A DNA stretch of 64,000 bases from Linnemannia schmuckeri (taxonomy: Eukaryota > Mortierellomycota > Mortierellomycetes > Mortierellales > Mortierellaceae): positions 526,001 to 590,000 of the forward strand of contig JANATG010000011.1 in NCBI GenBank assembly GCA_029449235.1. Reading direction: 5' to 3'. Position 1 is the stretch's first letter. Each line of letters begins with the position of its first letter. Under the pieces are notes generated by a model. That model was given only the letters and a program-made list of their open reading frames with translations. It did not search any database and was not told the DNA's origin. Positions 56,356 to 64,000 of this stretch are shown one piece after another. The position numbers were made by a program, and so were the translations under genes.

Positions 56356-57342
56356 CTACAGATCCTCGCTGGTCTCCTCTTTGTCGGCACCCTTCTTCTT
56401 GCCCTTTGACTTGGCATCGTTGTTGTTGTCGTTGCTGGGCTCGGCGTCATTGTTGTCATCGTCGCTGGGCTCGGCATCGTTGTTGTCATCGTCGCTGGGC
56501 TCGGCGTCGCTATTGTCATCGTCGCTGGGCTCGGCGTCGCTATTGTCATCGTCGCTGGGCTCGGCGTCGTTGTTGTCGTCGTTAGAGTCGGGTTCCCTCT
56601 TCTCACCGCGCTTCTTCAGATCCTCGCTAGTCCCCTCCTTATCGGCACCCTTCTTCTTGCCCTTTGACTTGGCATCGTTGTTGTTGTCGTTGCTGGGCTC
56701 GGCGTCATTGTTGTCATCGTCGCTGGGCTCGGCGTCGTTATTGTCGTCGTTAGAGTTGGGTTCACTCTCCTCCTGGCGCTTCTTCATGTCTCCACCCTCC
56801 TCCTCCTCCTCCTCCTCCTGGCGCTTCTTCATGTCTCCACCCTCCTCCTCCTCCTCCTCCTCCTGGCGCTTCTTCATGTCTCCACCCTCCTCCTTCTCCT
56901 CCTCCTCCTCCTGGCGCTTCTTCATGTCTCCACCCTCCTCCTCCTCCTCCTCCTCCTCCTCCTCCTGGCGCTTCTTCATGTCTCCACCCTCCTCCTCCTC
57001 CTCCTCCTCCTGGCGCTTCTTCATGTCTCCACCCTCCTCCTCCTCCTCCTCCTCCTCCTGGCGCTTCTTCATGTCTCCACCCTCCTCCTCCTCCTCATCC
57101 TCCTGGCGCTTCTTCATGTCTCCGTTGTTACTGATGTCTTCCTTCTGCCCCTGGCCACCGAAACGCTTGTTCAGACCAGGAGCTGTAGAATCGGTAGTGG
57201 CGGCGAGGTTGTGAGTGGAGGCTTGCAGGTGGCTTCTCTTCAAAACCAGGGATGAGGAGGAGGATGAGGGGACCGAGGGGACGGGGGCAGCCTGGACCAA
57301 GAGGACGGCGGCAAGGACGGTCAAAACGGTGGTGATCTTCAT
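56356..57342 (-). CDS. Kex2-processed repeat precursor (DMKKR repeats), 328 aa
   Basis: Single exon. Signal peptide MKITTVLTVLAAVLLVQAAP (residues 1-20), then cleavage sites LKR (36) and NKR (60). From about residue 75 there are eight units of the form DMKKRQE followed by 5-10 mostly glutamate residues and GG. The C-terminal part has two copies of an acidic module built from NDAEPSDDD-type units, closing with KSKGKKKGADKE and SEDL. Cleavage after each KKR would release a set of nearly identical acidic peptides, the pattern of fungal Kex2-processed repeat proteins; this is inferred, not shown. The frame ends at TAG (56356-56358). There the first copy of the module reads EDLKKR, so the stop looks like an AAG-to-TAG change; read through, the frame would run 17 more codons to TAA at 56302-56304. 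TATAAAAG at 57498-57505 is a likely TATA box. Confidence 0.8.
   Translation of the reverse strand: MKITTVLTVLAAVLLVQAAPVPSVPSSSSSSLVLKRSHLQASTHNLAATTDSTAPGLNKRFGGQGQKEDISNNGDMKKRQEDEEEEEGGDMKKRQEEEEEEEEGGDMKKRQEEEEEEEGGDMKKRQEEEEEEEEEEGGDMKKRQEEEEEKEEGGDMKKRQEEEEEEEGGDMKKRQEEEEEEEGGDMKKRQEESEPNSNDDNNDAEPSDDDNNDAEPSNDNNNDAKSKGKKKGADKEGTSEDLKKRGEKREPDSNDDNNDAEPSDDDNSDAEPSDDDNSDAEPSDDDNNDAEPSDDDNNDAEPSNDNNNDAKSKGKKKGADKEETSEDL
56795..57120. repeat. Coding tandem repeat of the precursor gene
   Basis: Eight copies of a unit of about 45-55 bp encoding DMKKRQE plus glutamates and GG. Copy length varies through the number of GAG codons (CTC/TCC on plus), which suggests slippage within an otherwise well-conserved unit. 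Confidence 0.9.
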
Positions 57343-60172
57343 GATGATGATTTGTAATATGTAGTGTATATATAAAGTATAGATAAAGTTAGATATAGGA
57401 GATGGAAAGGGGGGGTAGAGTGTTGAAAGTAGTGCGAGTGAAGATGGAGTCTGTTTGTTGGTTAACAATGGAAAGAATGTGGGGATGGATGTCATTGCTT
57501 TTATACGACTTTTTTTTCGACTAGTCTCCGACATTTGCTTCGCCTGGGTGTGTGTCTACGCTATCGCGGTTGTTTATTACTTTCTGGGTATCCTAACCTG
57601 ATGTAGGCAAATGTATCTATTCGAAAATTGAATGACATCCATTGGAAGGAGTTTGGAGAACACGAAAAAAACGGAGGGAGGGGAGAGAGGAAGGGAGCGA
57701 GAGAGAGAGAGAAGGAGAGAGAAAAAACGAAGGGACACATGCATCAATGTGGAAAAGGTGAGAAACGATGAATGGGTAGTATGGGTCCCGGGGTGGTGCC
57801 CCTTCGAGTCGTCTATTTTTTGATCATGCATAGTTTTCATGGTGATATGGGAACTAAGCCCGAGTTGGATAAGTACCATTTGGACAGTTCTGCAAAAAGG
57901 AAGGAAAGTAAGTTGTAAGGGGAGAGATGAAGTGGATGAACGAGGAGGAAAGGGTGAGTCAGTGAAGAATGGAATGTCCCTTCTCCTGGGACATGAGTTA
58001 TCTGTCTTTTTGTGGATGTTTGTATGTACGCGAGAAAAGGGTAGGTATCCAGTCCGGTCGAGGATGAAGTTTGAGTTGGTCCGGCCAGCGCTTGTTTGTT
58101 GAATGGTACCATGCATCATCTTGACTGAAGGATTGCTTTATTAAACATAGACCATTGCATTCACTCGTCGAGGCATGAGCTGGGAGACATACTGGCTGAT
58201 TGACTGACACCTTTTGGAACTCATTGCGATGGTGTGGGAGCCGAACTAGAGTGGAGACAAACATAGGAAATGACATGAGTCAATGGCGTCATTTGTGCTG
58301 GTCGACGGTCCTCTCTATCGCTTCATAGTGTGATGGCTAGTCAGGGTGTGCTTCGTAAAGGAGAATGGCATCTTCCGCTCAGCCTTTTACTATCCCTCTT
58401 CTTGGCCCCTTTATTTTTCTCCTACAATGCCTTGAGCCAAGGAGAAGGGCGAACGATGAAGAAAAAAAGAGATAGACGTCTTTCTACGAACGCGCAACAA
58501 CTGACGGCCACTCCTCTCAACCACGCCTCGGAGCCATTGACGTTGATTCGACAACTGCGCCCTAAAGATCAAAAAAGAAGGGGACGGCGGAAGCAAGCAC
58601 GGATAAAAGCCATTGAGTTTAGCCTACTGGATTTTGTTCTCTGGGAGCCAGGGTGAAGAGGCTGCCAGAGGTAAAAAAAATAAGTGCTACGCGCGCGAAA
58701 AGAGAGATGGACACAAGGGGACAGTGCTAGTTTAACCTTTGTGTTCCTTTTCTTAGCACTACATTGTGTCACACCATGTTTACTGAAAAAAAAAGACGGA
58801 GATCCTTTGCAAGGTGCTTCATTACCCTTCTGGCTTCTGCGACTCGTTGTTTTTGGTGAACCATACTACTAACTGCAAACTGCACTAAGAAAAAGCCAAG
58901 GGTGAGGAGAGGACGCCAGCACGCCATAGAGTCATAGAAACGAAACAAGTTCTATTCCAATCCATTCTTCTCCCTCCTTTTCCTTCTAGGCTTAGCCATT
59001 TCATAAAGCTGGCTGCTAAGAACAATTCGACGCTAACAAAAAAAAATGGTGTAACGTCACAAGAACAAGACCAAAATGAAGAGGACCAGAGTGGAGCTAG
59101 GTGAGAAACATGAGAGGGGTTGATGGGCACGGATGTGGCCAGCATGTTTTTCCAAACCCCTCTCTTTTTCTCCGGTCCACTCCACCCTCTGTCCCCTTTG
59201 AGCGAAGAAATGTACCACACGCCCTTGAATTTTCTTTTTAGGAGCGAGGGAAGGAGGGGAGAGGAAGGCAGCCGTCTCGCTCTCTCTGCGCAATGCGAGG
59301 AGAGATAGAAAGAGAGGAGGGAGCACTGGGACGCGTAACTGTAACAAGAACAACACGCTGAGCCGATGAATGAACGTCGTCCTATCTGTTTCTTTTCTTT
59401 TTTCACGTTTTGGGTTGGAATGAATGGCTCTCAAGAGGAACAAACAGCGAGGGGAGGAACCAATAAAACCCAAGTCGCGAACACACATACAGTCAGCAAG
59501 GACTAAGCCCCTGGCCCTGAACAAGAAGATGGTTGGTCCCCAGGTTCACCCATTCCTCTCACCCTCACCCTTTTCCTCCCCTTTCGCTCTCCCTTACTTC
59601 ACTCCTCCTTAATACCTTTTGGTCTTTTCTTGCCCTCTTTCATTCATTCCTCTTGCATTCATCTCTCTTACATCCATCCCTCCTATCTACCCATGCCTGG
59701 CCAGAATGGCGTCTTCATTTGGCGCCCAGCCCTCTCTCTTTCGTTTTTTCTGGACGCGTCCATTTTTTTTTCTGCACTAGACAACAAGGTCTATGGGATC
59801 AAGGAGAACGAGCTGACGCAAAAAAAAGGGCAAAAGAAACGAGAGGAGTTGAATGAAATGGGGCGCATCCAAATGAGTTATTAATTGATAGCATAGGCGA
59901 CTAAATTGGAACTAAAAGCAATAGAGAAAAGGTACAAGGGAATTTGCTTTTCCACTTGCATCATGAAACTTTACCAAGTAAGCACAACAATGCAACCTTC
60001 GTCTCCTAGAAAGCTCATTTTTTTTTGTTGCGTTATGAAACGAGCGGTTCCCTTATTATTATTAATATTATTCATCGTCACGCATGTAGTAGACCAGCAT
60101 AGTGGTTTACAAAAGGTCCATGACCATATCTATCTCTCCTTCTATTCGCTTCCGCATAAATGTATCCAACAT
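57343..60172. other. Intergenic region between precursor gene and arginase relic
   Basis: No gene is supported. A plus-strand frame at 58330-58656 (108 codons) begins with a hydrophobic leader and is then very basic, but it has no family and may be chance. Another at 59424-59540 (MALKRNKQRGEEPIKPKS) looks protein-like and ends near a possible GT donor, without a clear next exon. Confidence 0.35.
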
Positions 60173-61678
60173 TCACAGAAGAGTCTCGCCCAGAGCACAG
60201 CGGACCAAGGAGCATCCAATAGTGATAGTCTGGAAAACAGCCTCATCATCCTCCAACGATGGATTCACCTCCATCAGATCCATAGCAACCAAGCACCCCG
60301 TCTCATGAACCACTTCACAGATATAATGCCCCTCCCTAAACGTCAACCCCCCCCCTCACAGGTGTACCTGTCAAGGGGGCCACAGAAGGGTCCATCGCAT
60401 CGACATCAAAACTGAGATGAATCGGTCGTGTTCCATTAGGAGAGACATGGTCGAGAACCATCTGGACGACTTTTGCGATCCCATACTTATCAACCTCGTG
60501 CATTGAAAAGGCCTTGATTCTGTGCTGTTGTAGGATTTTTTTCTCGCCTGCATCAACGTCTCGGAGTCCAATGTAGACTAGACGGTCCGGGGTGAGGCAT
60601 GGCTTAACCCAAGAGAATCCTTTGACCTGACCTGCGATCCCGAGTAGGAATGAGACTGGGCAGCCGTGGATGTTTCCGCTGTCTGTTGTCTCTGGCGTGT
60701 TGATGTCCTAACTTGCACAATTTTCCATGCAAACAAGGCAAGAGAGATGGATTGTCAGCGAACTTTTCAGCATACGAGATTCCCCAGAATACCTTGCCTC
60801 GTACTGGTGGTATTGAGCAAAGAAAAATAAATGACGCTTACAGCATGGGCATCAACCCAGACGAGAGCAGCGTCGGATGAACACGCGCAGTACCCAAAAA
60901 GGTACCCAACGCAACCGAATGATCACCTCTCAGAGTCAACGCCAACGAACCCCTCTTCAATTGAGCCTGGACAGACGCTGCAACAGACTCTGTGACTGCA
61001 GAGACGTAACGGGCGTTCAACAGTTTCCCCACGGGCGGATCAGAGGCAGGGCGGAGTTGAGTGTAATCGCGATGGCCGTCAAAGTGGACAGCCCAGCCGA
61101 GTTCCTTGAGTTGGTCCAAGAGTCCAAACTCGATGATCTTGACTGGTCCATGATCGGCTCCTTCGCGTCTTTACTTTATATTATGCGTTTTTGTTGCAGA
61201 GTAGAAGGGGGTTATTTGATTAGTTGCACACATAGCCACCCTAAACAACCTTCCTCCTTCCGATCGATCGAAACTGCAAGTGTTGAAATAAACACAGTCA
61301 GCGCGACCGTTTGGTAAGTTACAAGTAATTGACGAACAAAACACACATAAACGTTTTGTTTCTGAGAGCAAATTCAAACAAAGATATAATGCGTGACGGT
61401 GAGAGAGGGGAGGGAGTATGAGGTGATACAGAGCAGGTGTGTGGCGGTGATCCGATAATAAAAAAAGGTATTTTTGGGTTATTGGTGCTCAGCTTTCTCT
61501 TTCTCTCTTTGTTGTTTGAATGGCAATGAGCTCCTTGCTCCTTGACCCCAATGCATGCAGAAGAGGTAGGGAGACGATGTGCCTTTTCTCTTATTTTGTT
61601 TACCTGACCACCAGAGAAGGGCACAGGAATCACACTGACAGACTGTTGCGGCAGGAATTTGGGCTTAAAGGTCGACAT
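60173..61678 (-). pseudogene. Arginase, frame-disrupted
   Basis: Three exons on minus, about 61678-61604, 61168-60842 and 60707-60173. Exon 1 has VIPVPFSGGQ, the arginase start. Exon 2 has GADHGPVKIIEFGLL and LRGDHSVALG, and exon 3 begins DINTPETTDSGNIHG. Together they keep the metal ligands: GDHS, VDAHADIN across the exon junction, and SFDVDAMDP. Two clear frame breaks exist: one base appears missing after ARVHP (between 60874 and 60875), and one extra base lies in a run of nine C on plus (60347-60355). The join of exons 1 and 2 also does not keep the frame with the visible acceptor. Arginase hydrolyses arginine to ornithine and urea with two manganese ions. Since active-site residues are otherwise intact, this is a recent pseudogene or a gene with sequencing errors. 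Confidence 0.75.
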
Positions 61679-61890
61679 GGATTTGTTTTTTTTTTTTTTT
61701 GGGTGTGTGGAAGCGTATTGTGAAAATGGAAAAAGTGAAGAAAAAAGGGGCCTTGATTTTTGATGCCAAAAAAGGACTGAAAGGCCCAAACAGCATGCAG
61801 CATGTACGTGACGAGAATCTTCCAATTGATATGGGATTCAATATTATTGAAACAAGGTCTAACGAGGAGAAAAGAAAGAAGGGCGTGAAA

Positions 61891-64000
61891 CTATCGCTTG
61901 CTTCGATCTCGTAGGTTACGCGAGCAATGGAAAGGAACAAGCGTTGGGACAGTCGTCCGCCACATCCTGGCTGCAATCTCGTCCTCCGTCCGCACCATAT
62001 AGCTCGTGCTGCTCGTGTTCACTGAGGTGCACATAAACACATTGTCTATCAGTACGTAGTACAGAGAAAGAATCGAGTTAGATATCTTTCGACAATCAAA
62101 CACTTCCTCAAGACTGGCTGCAATAAATAGAGTCCTTATTCACCTTCACTGGTATTGCAGACACTGGTGAGGCGAGAGACAGGCTCGACAAGCTTAAAGT
62201 TCCAGGGGACACCCTCCTTTCGATGGTATCGGCTCATCACCCGCTTGGTCCAGAGGACAATGTCCGTAAAGACAAAGACATGATACTCTGCCTCAACGTC
62301 TGTTGAGTTCTTGATCATTCCTGGCAAATGCAGAGCCGACGAGGACGTGTTTCGAGGATGTCCCGCTGCACCAATGCTCGCAAAGTTGGAGAAACTGGAA
62401 GAGAGATTGAAGTTGTAGTGTGAGACCAATTGTGATACTGAAGGCTGCTTGGGCGTAGAATTGTTGGGGATCGGGATTGGACTGGGGACCGATGAGAGAG
62501 AGTGGAGTGTCGTAGCCGAATGTGGGGAGGATGGACTCTGGTAAGAGAAACCTGATTTCTGGAAACTATCATAGTGCTGAGGGTCGATGTAGCTCTTGGC
62601 TCTAGGAGTGAATAACTTGTTGCCATTAGGAAAGGGTGATGACAGCATTGTGGGTGATGCCAGACCGGACTGGGATGACGACGCAGAAGAGGCCAGTGAC
62701 GAAGGAGGGGTGGGCGAGAAGGCTGGCTTGGCATGCTGATGGTGGTAATCGAGTTGACTGGGTCGATGGATGAGAATCGGTGCTGCATCGTCTCCAGCAT
62801 CAAAACTCAATCCGGGCGTATGGAATCGATCGCGCCATTCCATAGACGAGGAAATAGGGGTTCCATGACCTTCAGATTTGTAGCTGGTATGCTTTCCGAA
62901 CGAGAACCTGCTTGGCTGACGAGTAGCTACACGGTAGACAGGGCCATCCAGGATCAAGTAACGATGCTTCTCAACAAGCGAGAAATTCTATTGTAAATAT
63001 TAGGCCTCGTAGCATGGTTAAAAGCGGGCCATCATACGACTCATATGGCAATGAAGTAAAGGAGGCGTAGGACTCAAGAATGGATAACATACCGATGGCA
63101 GTCCTTTGATTCGTTGCTGGAGATCTCTCAACATCTCATTGTGCTCCTCAATCCATATCCGATCGTCAATCTTGGTTAGACCCCTCTGGTGGTTGCTAAG
63201 GGCGCGTTCCAGCTGAGCGTAATCTGGGTCATCCTTTGGCGTTAGGTTCATCAAATCCTATGGAGTAAAGAGTTATCCTGTTAGTATCACGCTCGTGAAT
63301 TACAATGTTATTCCCCTGAAGACACGATATCAAGCAATGATTACCTTGAAGAACAATGGGTACTTTTGAAGACGTTGAATGGGTTTGAGAAAAATACCCT
63401 CCATCGACAGCGACTTGCAGACTGGGTCCTTGAGGAGGTTCTTTGAGAGAGCGGAATCGTGTAATTAAAGAGGGTTAGGTGAGAGTGCATGACGACACAG
63501 AGTCATACTATTATGTCTTGTCTGGCGTAACTTACCCGAATAATAAGACAAAGCTCAGAATTTCCTGTAGAGATGTATTGAAAGTCACGCGACGAAGTGG
63601 TGTACTGGGCAAAGTATGAATCGTAGATCGTAAACATGTAGAACTAGTACGTATGAATCAATATGCAAACGAACGAAATGTTCGTTAGTATATTGTCGGT
63701 TGACGCAGTATGACTTTGTCAGGAGAGTAAGAGCAAGCGATCATTTACACTCTCAAACACGCTGCCAATGTCCTCCACAACTGGCGATTCGCTCTCTTGT
63801 TTGTTCTGCAGGGACTAGAAAAAGGTGCACACAAAAAGCAAATGAAAAACAAGTATAAGTATGATGTGCATTTCGTAACAACGTCAACTAAATAACCCAA
63901 GACGCTTTGTAACTTACGCGCAAGAGCGACTGGTGTCCATTCCATAGATCCTTGATGTGAGAGAGCAAGCGCGCAAGTCTCTCGTACAGTTTCACGTCCG
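61891..64000 (-). CDS. RhoGEF with DH and PH domains, 3' part
   Basis: Seven exons are visible on minus: from the window edge 64000-63918, then 63814-63749, 63643-63536, 63440-63345, 63257-63093, 62987-62144 and 62045-61891. They give 504 codons in one frame; the N-terminal part lies outside. The DH domain includes HIKDLWNGHQSLLR, VFESFYMFTIYDSYFAQY and the hallmark FLKPIQRLQKYPLFFKDL (conserved region 3), then a terminal helix with LTKIDDRIWIEEHNEML. The PH domain follows (KHRYLILDGPVYRV ... YHVFVFTDIVLW ... FMCTSVNT). A serine-rich insert of about 170 residues splits it between early strands. DH-PH proteins load GTP on Rho, Rac or Cdc42 GTPases to steer the actin cytoskeleton and polarity. 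The protein ends RDRSKR with no further domain. Confidence 0.88.

Noticed and set aside
56306..57214. Plus-strand 302-codon serine/leucine-rich frame
   Set aside because: It is the antisense of the tandem repeat gene and mirrors its repeat; the minus frame has a signal peptide and cleavage sites.
1..64000. tRNA genes, rRNA, spliceosomal RNAs and CRISPR arrays
   Set aside because: I looked for T-loop motifs and known snRNA cores by eye and saw none; tandem repeats here are simple sequence or coding repeats. A covariance-model scan would be needed to exclude tRNAs fully.

Overview
The window looks like nuclear DNA of a filamentous fungus, probably an early-diverging one of the Mortierella type. 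The lineage is an inference from intron-rich genes with GT..AG introns of about 45-820 bp, polyglutamine and serine-rich regulators, long pyrimidine-rich leaders and fungal core genes. I see no tRNA, rRNA, CRISPR array or bacterial-type operon. Genes lie on both strands and each appears to be an independent unit.

Layout. 1-9.0 kb: gene-poor, with homopolymer tracts and isolated exon-like islands that I cannot assemble into a gene. 9.0-12.4 kb (-): a decayed major facilitator superfamily (MFS) transporter with three in-frame stops. 14.4-17.8 kb: a 594-aa protein of unknown function, a possible 60-aa two-exon gene on the minus strand, and SPC3 (signal peptidase complex, six exons). 18-21.6 kb: low-complexity DNA and the pyrimidine-rich leader of an oxalate/formate-antiporter-like MFS transporter (21.7-25.4 kb, six exons). 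26.4-29.2 kb: two plus-strand genes for secreted peptide precursors, both frame-broken. 32.3-42.3 kb: a basic 454-aa unknown, a Ras GTPase ending in a CaaX box, and a 1436-aa forkhead transcription factor. 42.7-45.9 kb (-): an FYRN/FYRC chromatin protein. 47.3-48.9 kb: MOB2, regulator of NDR/Cbk1 kinases. 49.2-49.9 kb (-): tubulin cofactor A. 50.4-51.8 kb (-): a single-pass surface protein with eight cysteines. 52.7-57.3 kb (-): three more secreted-peptide genes, the largest with eight DMKKR units. 60.2-61.7 kb (-): a frame-disrupted arginase. 61.9-64.0 kb (-): the 3' part of a RhoGEF with DH and PH domains.

How they relate. Ras, MOB2 and the RhoGEF belong to polarity and morphogenesis signalling. 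SPC3 works on secretory signal peptides, which would include those of the secreted precursors here. The most distinctive content is the scattered family of small secreted proteins. Four of five share a signal-peptide pattern of the form MKI...(V)QAAP, the fifth begins MRI, and all carry dibasic Kex2-type sites. Two have the same TATA element at nearly identical distance from the ATG. Several members are broken by frameshifts or a nonsense codon, and so are the neighbouring MFS and arginase genes. The window therefore shows either local gene decay or, for the single-base indels, assembly error.
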